Shown piece after piece: positions 11,577 to 22,352 of a stretch of 64,000 nt of DNA. The notes beneath the pieces were generated by a model that saw only the letters and a program-made list of their open reading frames with translations, did no database searches and was not told the origin of the DNA. This stretch comes from Symbiodinium microadriaticum. Its lineage: Eukaryota > Sar > Dinophyceae > Suessiales > Symbiodiniaceae. The DNA is taken from NCBI GenBank assembly GCA_001939145.1, contig LSRX01001371.1, forward strand, positions 13,797 through 77,796. Reading direction: 5' to 3'. The position numbers and the translations under genes were made by a program. How positions within the stretch are numbered: the first letter of the stretch is position 1; every line of letters starts with the position of its first letter.

Positions 11577-14131
11577 GTTGCCACCCGACGGAGGCCTTCG
11601 AGAGCCACTCCGCCCACCTAGACCTGATGGCGAAGTTCGAAGCCGCCATCGATCCTGAAAGCTTCGCGGCGATCCAGCGACCTTGGCTTCGGAATATCTC
11701 GCACGGGTTTAGCGGCCTTAGTGGCGGTTTAGCGGTTGCGAACAGGGTGATTTAGGTTTCGTGCTCAGCATTCTAAGTGAGGAGTAGTTTGGTTATCAGA
11801 AGGATGCAAGTGAACTCGATTCCTCGGGCAGCAATCCGTAAGCGAAGGTACGCCCAACCGTCAATTGTCCTTCCGGGATGCTTGGCGGCGACAGACTTCG
11901 GCCTGGTTTTCTTGGGGAGGTTGAGATTCCAGCTCCAAGTACCCCCATGCAGTCTCAGCTTCAGCTTCAGCATAGGCGGTCTGCTAGTGACTGCTAGTGA
12001 TTGCTCCAAACAAAGATCCTGATTCAGGAGTCCACCATATCGTGATGTTGGATTTCAAGGAGGGTACAAAGCATGAGGACATTCTGAAACTGCAGACATC
12101 CATGCTACTGGGCGGCATGAGGGAAGAACGTGAGTTCGTGACCTGCATTCCGCAGAAAGCCTCAACTGGTCTGATGCCCTGTTCGAAAAAATGTCACAGT
12201 TTCCAGAAGTTACTTTCTGGCAATCGCAGTGCGAATCTGCAGGCAAAATCCTTGGCTCATTCACCTCCCACATGCATGGAGGCAGAAGCATAAGCACCGA
12301 CGGCATTCGAACAAGGCTTTCGAGCTCTTGATGCTGATTTCATTGGCCATGCCTAAACTAAGCGGGATGTTGAGAAAATACTTCGGCTGCAGATCCAGAG
12401 AGAATTTTCCGTCTCAGGCTCGACCTCGGTCGGTCTGGTCCTCAGGGGATCAGGATTCTTTGTTTCGATGCCGGGCGCCGCGGTAGGGCCCTGTAGGGGT
12501 CATGTACAATCTGAAGGCTTTGGGTCTGAGGCGGCAGCAACCGGCCCTCTTAGTTGCAGAGTCTGTCTGTTAACCTGTGTGCATGGAATAGACTCCTCGA
12601 AATGCCTTGCTACGACATCGCTTGTTCGAGTGCTAGCGGCTGATTGTTCTCGATCGTCATGACTTGCGACCATTATTATTGCTGAGGAAAAGGCATTGTT
12701 GTTTGCGTTGCTGCCGTCGTCCTTTACAGTGCTTTTGTTACTGTAGCCTTGGAGTGCGCCTGCTTGCGAGTCCTGAGGTCCCCTGAGGTCCCCGGAATCT
12801 ACTTACTACCGGCAGCAATGGCGATATCAGAGTGTTTTTTTCTTGCTCTGAGGAAGATCAAGGAGGTCTCTCGCATGGCGGTCGCCTTGGCCGACGAGAT
12901 GCCTGCAAAGCTTCCTGCAAAAATCGTTTTGGGCGTCGGAGGAAGTCGGAGCTTGACTAGAATTCGAAAAGACACTCATGGTTCCGGGGAGCATGAGCAA
13001 GGAGTCTTTCGGTGGATACTTCGGATCACGGGGCGTTCAGTGGAGATGGGGTGCGTTCTGAATCGGGCTCGCTGGTACTCAAAATGACTATCCTCACAGC
13101 AATGCGGTAAGTATTTAGTGCACTTCTGATGACTTTCGCAATGCGTATGGCTGCTATGTGCTGCCTCATTCCATGCTTACGGTGTTTCCACACCTAGCAA
13201 GACTTCCATAACTTCGACGTTCATTCTTGCGGTGTTGTCCATGAGCAAAGCATGAGAAGTTGTTCGTACTGGTCTTGACCAGCCAATGACGGTCACACCG
13301 GCGACAACTGCCCGCAGCCGGTAATAGGATCTTAGTGTCAGCATCTCAGTGAGTGTCCAGACCTGTTCCGTAAAATATAGCGTGATCATAGTAAGTCAAA
13401 ATGACAATTCGCGTGAACCTGTCGCCTTTTCTAGGCAGGCGGGCCAATCTGGCGGAGATCGCAGCAACCGAAGTCTGCTAGCCCTGGTCGATGCTTGCCC
13501 GCTTGTTGGATCTGTAAGTACAAGTGTGATTCAGAGCAGTCTGTTCCGGGGCTGTTTGGGCCTCCAGGGCCCCCAAATATCCTGACTGTACAGTTGAAGC
13601 TGGCAGAGGCAAGCATATTCATGCCATGATGCTATAGTTCTGCAGCAGCCGTGACCTCAACACACCGATGTCCGCTTTATGCATTACATGCAGGGTCCGT
13701 TCCAAGATGTTGAGGACTTTACTTCGATTGAAGCCTACCAGGCCGGATTGCATGTTTACAACAACACAGGAGGCCTGCAAAGGCTTTGGGTTGAAGGGTT
13801 TTCGAAGCAGGGCTGTGGATTGTTTGTCTTTGCGGCAAGTCAAGAGCATAAGGAGGGGTGTGAATCAAGCGGGTGAAGCTCGCGGACTTGTCAAGATGCA
13901 GATAGACAGTGTAAGTCCTGCTGCTAAACTGACATCACGGGACACTATCAATGCTGCTTGGTTTCTTGTTCCACCCCAATGCTCTGAAAGGTGTACGAGA
14001 AGCACCCGGAGCACCTTGCATGTATCGAGCAGAACATCAAGCCGCTACTGCTGCCTGGGTCGCGTGCGGCTATCCAGCCCCTGAACTTGCATGTTAGGAC
14101 TGGAGGCATGAAAGAGCCTCTGTTTTTGTGA
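11577..14131 (+). CDS. Dabb/ABM-like dimeric alpha/beta-barrel domain protein, multi-exon
   Basis: Three exons are well supported. 12028-12129 reads VHHIVMLDFKEGTKHEDILK, the first strand and helix of a stress-responsive A/B-barrel (Dabb) domain, and ends at a GTGAGT donor. 13694-13741 encodes GPFQDVEDFTSIEAYQ and ends at a GC donor (CAG|GCCGG). 13991-14131 starts after AAAG and reads VYEKHPEHLACIEQNIKPLL then LPGSRAAIQPL, the HPEH helix and last strand of the fold, stopping at TGA 14129-14131. The last two exons join in phase 0. An upstream exon near 11577-11690 (TEAFESHSAHLDLMAKFEAA) looks like the C-terminal helix of an ABM/Dabb repeat and may belong to the same gene. The middle of the domain (12130-13693) and the start are unresolved. 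Such small barrels dimerise; the ligand is unknown. Confidence 0.62.
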
Positions 14132-14207
14132 ACTCAACAGCCAGCAGCATGGAGCTATTAGCAGTTTTCGCAGCACTGACTAGTCTAGGGTTGACAGGTT
14201 TCAGCTT

Positions 14208-14337
14208 GTACTACTACTTACTACTACGACGACGACGAGGACGACGACGACGACTACTACTGCTACTGCTACTGCTACTGCTACTGCTACTGCTACTCCT
14301 ACTCCTACTCCTACTCCTCCTCCTCCTCCTCCTACTC

Positions 14338-14413
<76 letters not shown>

Positions 14414-14495
14414 TACTTCTACTACTTCTACTACTTCTTCTGCTACTGCTACTTGCTTCTTGCTACTTGCTACTTGCTACTGCTGTTGCTGCTGT

Positions 14496-14527
<32 letters not shown>

Positions 14528-14555
14528 CTACTGCTGTTGCTGCTGTTGCTGCTGT

Positions 14556-14604
<49 letters not shown>

Positions 14605-14605
14605 A
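14208..14605. repeat. Long TAC/GAC/TCC/TGC trinucleotide array
   Basis: About 400 nt of successive TAC, GAC, CTG, CTC, CTT and TGC triplets just downstream of the Dabb-like gene. Long poly-Leu and poly-Ala frames here are artefacts. Confidence 0.95.
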
Positions 14606-16227
14606 GTACTTGCTAGCATAACAATAAGTACTTGCATCTCGAAGAAGATGATGCCGCCGCGCACTGCATCCAATCTCCCCGTCTCTTAGGCCTGCGGAAA
14701 GAAATGTGTATACCCGCAAACCACTATACAACACCGTCTTGCTATCCACATGTTTGGTGCAAGCGTACAGTTGGCCCAACTTTCAACCGACGCCGCAGGT
14801 ATGTGAGCTGAAGCCTGACATTCGGTGAGCAGAGGAGAACTTCTCGCAAACGGCTGCAGCAAAGATTGCTACCACCATGGAGTGTCCTTATCACACTGAC
14901 TGAAGTAAAGTACGAAAGGTACCTCAAATGTGGAGCCCAATGGTGGGCACCCTGCAAATTGCGCCGGAGCGAGGGTTTAGAAGTGCTGAGGCACCGACAG
15001 ACGAAGATCATCCGTGTCACCGCGACAGCATCGATTTGGCTTGATTCGAGACAAAAGCTGGACTGAATAGTGGCTGGTGCTTTTGAAGATCCGTTGATGT
15101 TCGGCCGTCTTAGGACCTCACGGGTCCCGTAGCCAGCAAGCCTCAAGGCCTTGTGCTGTTACCGAGTTTGGCACTCGCAAGTTGAAGATGCCTGCTGGTA
15201 TCCAAATACCGAGCTGTTCTACAGATTCTACACAGATGCTGTGGAGCTCATGAGCTGAGATCCTGCAAATTCACACTGGCCTTGGCCTTGGCATGTCAGG
15301 GTGCTCACTCCCTCTTTGCGGGCGTTTTCATCCAGAAGATGCCCACAGACCTGTGGTGTTACCAGCAGGCTGTGCATAACTGGGGGTCTACAGTCAGCTC
15401 GTGCGACTGCCGGCTTGCAGGGCTTCAGGCTTAAAGTCCTGCACTGCTTTCGCACAAGAGTCAGGGTCCTAAATCCAACATCCAGAGTGTTGCCCCAGAA
15501 CATGGAGGTCATCCATGATCTTCGACCCATGTACATCATCGACCTTGGCAGCTCCCAAGGAGGCCATGGCAGACTGGTACACGCAGCAACACGAGAAAGC
15601 ATGGTCCAGCCTTTTTTGATAATCTCATGGGCACTGTATGTGGGGAAGAGAGGCTAAGGGCGAGGGTTCAAGGCCGTCGTTTCGTGGAGTCGAGCAGCAT
15701 GCGGGTGAGTGTATGGAGAAGCTCAAATTGCCTGTGAAGGCAGCGCCGTATGGTTCGCGTCCATGCTGAAGCTCTTCGATATTCCGGGCAAGGCCATACC
15801 TAGAAGACTGCGAGGAAGATCTCAAGTGTGACCACTGAGTTATGAAAACTGTCATGTTCGCGGTCTTAAAGCTTCCATCGCCCGACACCCACGAGCGACT
15901 CTAGCCTTGTTGCAGCCATGATGGTCATCATGTTTAGCTTGTACTTGCATGCCAGTCAACACCGAAAGCATTGCTAGGATGACCATTGCATGTCATCACC
16001 ACTGCACCTGCTTCCAATTGTCGATTCTTGCTCCCGTTCTTCGGACTGGCATTGCTAGACCTATGGTTTCGCCCGGAGTGCTGTGATGGCGGTTGGTATA
16101 AGGTGATTTCCGTCGACTTGGCCCTGGAGCAGGCCTATTGGCCCGGTCCTCGTTCAGAGTTCCGCTAGGCGTGGCAGTCTTTGAACTTGTCTCGCGTGGG
16201 ACGGGAGTAAGGCTGAATAAGGTTAAG
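14606..16227. other. No resolved gene; isolated exon-like frames
   Basis: A plus-strand frame at about 15719-15831 (contains CEGSAVWFASMLKLFDIPGK) reads protein-like and follows a GTGAGT at 15707, but exon borders are not clear. Another frame at about 16110-16168 (ISVDLALEQAYWPGP) is similar. No family recognised. Confidence 0.3.
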
Positions 16228-16463
16228 TAACACCGGATGAAAAAGAAGTTCTCAATCCACGTTCTCAAAGACAATTTCAGGAACTGCTATCTGCTGGGAT
16301 GTCCGGATTCTATGCTTGCAGCATGGTGGCGGGGTCAGTGCATGACATGTGTGAGGGCATTTACAAGATCGTAGCCTTGTGCAACTGTCGAGTCATCAGC
16401 CGGCCGCAATCTCCTCCAGAGGCTCACGAAACAGCGAGCGGAGGCTGCTGTGCAGCGGCTTAA
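16228..16463 (+). CDS. Putative terminal exon of unrecognised gene
   Basis: A TTAAG acceptor-like site opens a 77-codon frame beginning VTPDEKEVLNPRSQRQFQEL, continuing through SGFYACSMVAGSVHDMCEGI and ending at TAA 16461-16463. Charged and hydrophobic residues are well mixed, unlike the repeat frames around it. The only ATG is internal (16299), so this is read as an exon, not a complete gene. No family recognised. Confidence 0.42.
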
Positions 16464-16574
16464 GCTCGAGGCTTTCGTGGATTGGTCTGCTTCCCAGTAT
16501 GAGTTCGCTCGGGGCTGTATTCGGACTATTGGCTTCCTATTGGCACGCTCGGTTTGGTGGATTAGTTTACTAGT

Positions 16575-16636
16575 GCTACTGCTGATCCTCCGCCTTCTCC
16601 TGCTGCGCTGCTGCTGGTGCTGCTGCTGCTGCTTAT

Positions 16637-16728
<92 letters not shown>

Positions 16729-17301
16729 NNNNNNNNNNNNNNNNNNNNNNNNNNNNNNNNNNNNNNNNNNNNNNNNNNNNNNNNNNNNNNNNNNNNNNNN
16801 NNNNNNNNNNNNNNNNNNNNNNNNNNNNNNNNNNNNNNNNNNNNNNNNNNNNNNNNNNNNNNNNNNNNNNNNNNNNNNNNNNNNNNNNNNNNNNNNNNNN
16901 NNNNNNNNNNNNNNNNNNNNNNNNNNNNNNNNNNNNNNNNNNNNNNNNNNNNNNNNNNNNNNNNNNNNNNNNNNNNNNNNNNNNNNNNNNNNNNNNNNNN
17001 NNNNNNNNNNNNNNNNNNNNNNNNNNNNNNNNNNNNNNNNNNNNNNNNNNNNNNNNNNNNNNNNNNNNNNNNNNNNNNNNNNNNNNNNNNNNNNNNNNNN
17101 NNNNNNNNNNNNNNNNNNNNNNNNNNNNNNNNNNNNNNNNNNNNNNNNNNNNNNNNNNNNNNNNNNNNNNNNNNNNNNNNNNNNNNNNNNNNNNNNNNNN
17201 NNNNNNNNNNNNNNNNNNNNNNNNNNNNNNNNNNNNNNGTAGAAGTAGAAGTAGAAGTAGAAGTAGAAGTAGAAGTAGAAGTAGAAGTAGAAGAAGTAGT
17301 A

Positions 17302-17350
<49 letters not shown>

Positions 17351-17353
17351 CGC

Positions 17354-17397
<44 letters not shown>

Positions 17398-17457
17398 CAG
17401 TAGTAGCAGTAGTAGTAGTAGTAGTAGTAGAAGTAGTAGTAGTAGTAGTAGCAGCAG

Positions 17458-17491
<34 letters not shown>

Positions 17492-17516
17492 CGTCGTAGT
17501 GGTAGTGGTAGTGGTA

Positions 17517-17571
<55 letters not shown>

Positions 17572-17735
17572 TAGTATGTAGTCGTCATCGTCGTAGTAGT
17601 AGTAGGAATAGTAGGAGTTAAAGGAGTAGTAGCAGTAGCAGGAGTAGCAGTCAGTAGCAGTAGCAATAATAGCAGCAGCAGGAGTAGCAGTAGCACTAGC
17701 AGTAGCACTAGCAGCAGCAGCAGCAGCAGGAGGAA
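16575..17735. repeat. TAC array, 510-base N gap, then GTA array
   Basis: (TAC/CTA)n runs to 16728, then N from 16729 to 17238, then GTAGAA, GTA and GCAGGA triplets to about 17735. The repeat is on opposite strands on the two sides of the gap, so the missing piece may contain an inverted-repeat centre. Confidence 0.95.
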
Positions 17736-17954
17736 GAGGAGGAGTTTAGTTGTCGTACTAGTGGTAGTGGTAGTAAAATTAGTGACTCGTCGTCGTCATA
17801 GTCCCAACAGACAAACAAAGCAGGGTCATGCTTCGTTTCACCGGGACATTGTGTCGTATCGTCCTACTGTGTCCTACTCTTGTAGCAAGCCTTTCCCGGC
17901 GCACTTGTACTCGCTTCTCCCGAATTTTTGGAGTCCTCGACATCATATTTAAAG

Positions 17955-18275
17955 CAGATGGCACTTGAAAGTGCCTCCTCTCGGCCCGGAAGGAACTACG
18001 TGACCGGTGGCTCCAAGAACAAAGAGATCAGGGCAAAAGCCGCACTCTTAGCTGGCTTTCCTCTTGCTGAGGAGGACTTGTTGTTGGGAATGCTGGAAAT
18101 GCTCTTCTTTCGCAAATTACGGATGCACAGGCTTTGTGTTGATTTTCATGTAGATGAGCCACTTTGTCCACAGACCTTATTGATTCCTGTGCAGTCTGGA
18201 AGCGCACAGCTCGTTGAGGTCGTGCTCACCCCTACCTCCTCATTCAAAGCCAGTTCTTGCTTGCTCCGTGTGTAG
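17955..18275 (+). CDS. Putative exon of unrecognised gene
   Basis: After AAAGCAG a frame opens with ALESASSRPGRNYVTGG and runs through NKEIRAKAALLAGFPLAEED and LLGMLEMLFFRKLRMHRL to a TAG at 18273-18275. The charge pattern supports coding. The 3' exon border is not certain. The 18829-18982 exon on the same strand may belong to the same gene. No family recognised. Confidence 0.38.
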   Translation, partial: QMALESASSRPGRNYVTGGSKNKEIRAKAALLAGFPLAEEDLLLGMLEMLFFRKLRMHRLCVDFHVDEPLCPQTLLIPVQSGSAQLVEVVLTPTSSFKASSCLLRV

Positions 18276-18292
18276 TCATGTATACTTGTTGC

Positions 18293-18334
18293 TGTTGCTG
18301 CATGTATGTCTGTCTGCTGTCTGTCTGTCCGTCC

Positions 18335-18365
<31 letters not shown>

Positions 18366-18380
18366 CATGTGTGTTTGTGG
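18293..18380. repeat. GTCT tetranucleotide repeat
   Basis: Imperfect (GTCT)n with GTCC variants, followed by TGGATGGATG. Confidence 0.9.
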
Positions 18381-18828
18381 ATGGTTGGATGGATGTACAT
18401 TGTCACATTGTTTTCGGTGTGTCGTTTGTCAGACCTTCGTCCTATTTATATTTGTATTTGTTAGTCTGTTAGTCGTCTGGCCCAGTAGCCGCTGACGATC
18501 AAGACATGTCATACCAAGGGAGCAGCGCCGATGCCTGCCTGCTCAGGTCAAGCGGCTTTGCAAACAAGGTCCTTGCATGGTGGTGTCAGTCCTACACTTA
18601 GCTTTTGGCTGCTCGACTGGATTCCCAAATTCATTGCTTTTTCTGCCAGCCGGCAAGCATTCCTGTTCTTCGGTGTCGACCAGGAAGCCTTACTTGGCCT
18701 TCCCTCTTTCAACAGGATGGTGCATGCTTCGCCACCGGATTCCTGGGGTCCAAACAACAAAGTAGTCTTCCAAACCGGGGTAGTGCACCAAATTGACATG
18801 TTGATGCCTATCGTGGACAGAACTGCAG

Positions 18829-18982
18829 GACTCCGATCACGACTACGAGCACACGTACCACGAAATGGTGCCTTCCCCAGAAGCAGATCCAGCCGTCGGA
18901 AGAAGCTTTGCCTCAGAGATTTTTTCACAACCGAAAGGCCAGCTTGTTCCAGTTGAACGCTCAGGAGTGGTACGCAAAGCAT
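18829..18982 (+). CDS. Putative internal exon of unrecognised gene
   Basis: Bounded by an ACTGCAG acceptor (ending 18828) and a GTGAGC donor (18983). Encodes DSDHDYEHTYHEMVPSPEAD followed by a stretch ending GQLVPVERSGVVRKAC, 51 codons with one base left over. Both splice sites and the acidic composition support it. The frame upstream, 18630-18790 (contains VDQEALLGLPSFNRMVHASP), could be a neighbouring exon. Function unknown. Confidence 0.45.
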
Positions 18983-20475
18983 GTGAGCGTTGGTGGCAGT
19001 CCCAGTCCACCATAGAGCCAGAGAGGTCCATTCGACTTGCTTGACCGTAGACACCGTAGGTGTGCAGCTTTGAACTGGCTGTCCTGTCGTCATTCCAATC
19101 GCCAGCACATTCCCCCGCCAGCATATCCTTGTGCGGTCTCAGGTCAGTACCTGATCGTCGAGGCGGGAGTCTCGAGGTGATCTCAGGTCGCTGCGTGTGG
19201 TAGTACAGAGTGTTTAAAGACCTCATGAGTCCAGCCCAAATAAAGCCTCGGAAAGTCTCCACAACTTGCAGCTCCTTTTGTCCGGAGTAATGCATTGTGC
19301 TGCATTCTGGTTAAAGCCACGAGTTCGGGCTCGAATCACATCATTCAGCCGTTCGCAGGACACCAATATCTACGGCTGGACGGGCTGGGTCAACATCAAT
19401 GATCCCAACGAGGTCTGCAGATGGCCTGAATCTTCAGGATACGGATTTTGCAGGGCGTGAGGCACACATACATCATCACCTCGCAAGGGCAGTTCTCTGT
19501 GTTCAAGAGTGTCTGAGAGAAGGTTCGAGAGCGTGGATGGAGCGTTGAGTTACTTTCACGTGCCAGGCAGAGCTCCGGAAAGGACCCATGGAAGCCGCCA
19601 ACGACTTCGAGCTAGCGCAAAGGCCGATGCGCCGATGTACCATGAAGTGACACCTGCAATAAGTTTCTGACGGCTCTGAAACCTTCCCGATGTGCCAGGG
19701 ATGATTGCTGACTTGTGCTGTCTTCCGCAGTCAGGGCAGACTTCGTCCGGACGGATTGGTGTGCCAAGCATTATGGCGGACTCTCTCAAACGCAGAACGG
19801 TTGGCCTGAGCCCTGGCTTGCAGCAGCTTTCAGGTCACTTGTGTCTGCAGCCAAGGGGCTGAGCTTCCGTCGTTCAGAAGAACACAGCTCTGTATGCGTA
19901 CTCAAACACTCGCTGCCCGCAGCCTGAAGTCCGTTCCTTATCTAAGCCTGCCATCCTTCCTGTCTGAGGCTCTGACCTTAGCGTTCATCTTTGTTCCTCT
20001 TCAGTCCACTATTTGCATCGCTGGTTCATCACCTCCGTCTTTATCATGTCTTCCTTCCAGGTTCTTCCGCAAAGCGAAACGCTCGCGCGGACTCTCCCCA
20101 TGAGCCGCTCGGCCGACCAAAGACGGAGGCGGGGCACGGCACAAAAAAGAGTCATGGTTCGGAGTACAGGGCTGCAGAGCCTTCGGGGTGAGTGAGAAGT
20201 TCGTGTCAACTGTCGACTTCGTCCTTTGGTGCCCTGGTCGCCGGCTCCCGGCTCTTCGTTTGTTGACCGAAGGCAAAGCACTGTTATGAGCAGTGACGCT
20301 GTGAATGGTGCGTAGGCTTCGCAGAACATGTGGGCCAGTTGCCAGAGGCTGATTTACTAATCAGGACCGTGCGCCCCAAACCGCGATTTCCTGATGCTCC
20401 ACGGTAATCGGCATTGGCTTTGCTGCTTTGTTTGAGCTGCGCACATTCTCAACGGTACTGTAGCTGTTGGTACAG
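18983..20475. other. Intergenic or intronic DNA, nothing assigned
   Basis: Several open frames on both strands but none with paired splice sites or a family motif. Confidence 0.35.
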
Positions 20476-20545
20476 AGTTCGCAAGAACGCATGTCGAGTT
20501 GCGTTCTTCACGGTCCTCGAGGAACAACTAAGATACTTCGTGCAG
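20476..20545 (+). CDS. Putative short internal exon
   Basis: A GGTACAG acceptor and a GC donor (GTGCAG|GCCTGA) enclose 23 codons, VRKNACRVAFFTVLEEQLRY then FVQ. Splice form and amphipathic composition fit the other exons of the window. Too short to identify. Confidence 0.3.
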
Positions 20546-20984
20546 GCCTGACTTGTCCGGCTCTTGAGGATCCGGGCTCAGGGTTTCGGAGACTCAGCTT
20601 CAGCGAGGTTGGGGAATGGCTGGGTCTTTTCAGGCTGGTGGTGGAAAGGACACGTATCAGATGAGGTTCGGAGCCATCAACCTCAAGCCCCGAGCTGCCA
20701 GCCTAACTTTGCCATGTTCCGAATCTGCTTCGGGCTGATTTCTACTTGGCTGTCCTGGGCGTCCCAGATCCTTGGATACAAGTTCTGTGTGCACACACCC
20801 TAGTGTTACGACTTCAAGGCAGTCCTCGTGGTAGTGGTAGCCGTCCCAAGATCACTTTCATGATTATTGCAAATAATCATAATTATTGCCATCATCTTTT
20901 GCACCATCAACGTCATCCACAGCATATCGACAGCGCCACCAAAACCACTGCCTCTGCGACTAGTACTGTACTCGTAGCAAGCGT

Positions 20985-20986
<2 letters not shown>

Positions 20987-21036
<50 letters not shown>

Positions 21037-21037
21037 G

Positions 21038-21083
<46 letters not shown>

Positions 21084-21085
21084 AA
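20987..21085. repeat. TAC trinucleotide array
   Basis: About 100 nt of (TAC)n with one TGC interruption. Confidence 0.93.
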
Positions 21086-22352
21086 TCGCTACCGTTTATA
21101 CATCAAGTACTTCCACCACTTCCACATCGACTTCCACTCAAACCTCCAGGACGACGACGACGGCGAGACGACGACGATACTACTATCACAGGCGGGTAGA
21201 CATCGGACGACAAATGAATCCAACAAATCTAAATAAACATAAGTCTTGATGTAATGGTCCCCTTTCGATCTACCTTGAGCCATTTTGTTTCGGATGCACA
21301 ATGCAGTTGAATCTTTCTTGATTGAATTGATTGTCCGGTCGTCACTAGTTTGAAGACCAGGAGAATTTCGTTCCCTTTCTGTGCGAGTTCTCTTCCAGGA
21401 CTCCAATCATGAATCATGATGCCTGTGCTTGGTGTGCTGTCCTAACTGGTACATCTTAGTAAGCGAATCGGAACCCTATCAGGGGCAGTAATCTTCCTTT
21501 TTCACTTGACTATTCAACACAGCAGCTCTTAAAGCACAGCCATGTGAGCAGGTGGGAAGCTCAGGACACTTCAGCGGTCAACCAGGGATGCATCGTGTAG
21601 CGCACACTGCACTTGACAATCAAGTATGTCGTGCTTGCATCCGTCAGCGAGTTTGCTCATCCAACTTTTCCTTGGACATTGAGTCGGGCTCCATCGATTT
21701 AACTTTGATCGGGCTTCGCGGTGCTCTCCTGATCTACTTGTGTCACTTGGGTATCACACCAAGTGTAATAACAGGATGCGCGAAGGTGTGCTGGGGCTCC
21801 GGGTTTGATAAAGGATCGACACCGGGAAATTAATGCCAGGGTTGGCTCTGTTTACCGTTTGGATTTACTGTCGTAAGGACTTGAAGAAAGTCAGCAACCG
21901 GCCCTTGATTTACAAACATGAGAAGCCAGCCGCGCATCAGCAACTTCGCTTCGGAAAGCGTCGCGCAGCTGCGACATGCACACATCGGGAACCAGAACTG
22001 CGCATCGGAAACTGCGCAGACAGCGGAAGCCGATGATAATGTCCAGAAGCAAACAGCATCCATGCCCGAACGATGATAATGCCCATGCTACCAGTGCATC
22101 CGAAATCAAGTGCCTGTATCCAAAACCAAGAGCATCCGTGCCCGAACGATGATAGCGGTGCACCCGTTCTTGGCTTCCGAATCACCCGTCTGGTTTCCGA
22201 ATCAGCCGCTCTTGTTTCAATTCAGCCGTTCCGGTTTCCGAGTCATGCCTGGTTTCCGATTCAGCCGTTCTGGCTGCCGGATCTTCCGGCGATTCCAGGA
22301 CGAGTACTTAGCCCGAAGCTAAAGAAGACAATAAGGGATTGTTGATTGCCAG
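21086..22352. other. Upstream region of SGNH esterase gene
   Basis: A first exon with start codon and possible signal peptide is expected here. The frame at ATG 21834 (MPGLALFTVWIYCRKDLKK) is one weak candidate. A locally repeated motif TTTCCGAATCAGCCG or close variants occurs several times between 22180 and 22270. Confidence 0.35.

Noticed and set aside
12130..12155. Intron between GTGAGT and CCGCAG in the Dabb gene
   Set aside because: The phases match, but 26 nt is too short for a spliceosomal intron. The real acceptor must lie further downstream.
14208..14605. Poly-Leu, poly-Ala and poly-Ser frames
   Set aside because: They are translations of trinucleotide arrays. The same applies to frames at 9.3-9.6, 16.6-17.7, 25.5-26.0, 28.4-28.7, 31.4-31.7, 42.3-43.4 and 58.2-59.1 kb.
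18293..18380. Regular GTCT spacing as a possible CRISPR-like array
   Set aside because: The unit is 4 nt with no spacers; it is a plain microsatellite, and the sequence is eukaryotic.
21270..21300. TTGAGCCATTTTGTTTCGG as a spliced-leader relic
   Set aside because: Only a partial, misoriented similarity to the dinoflagellate leader; no full 22-nt match was found anywhere in the window.
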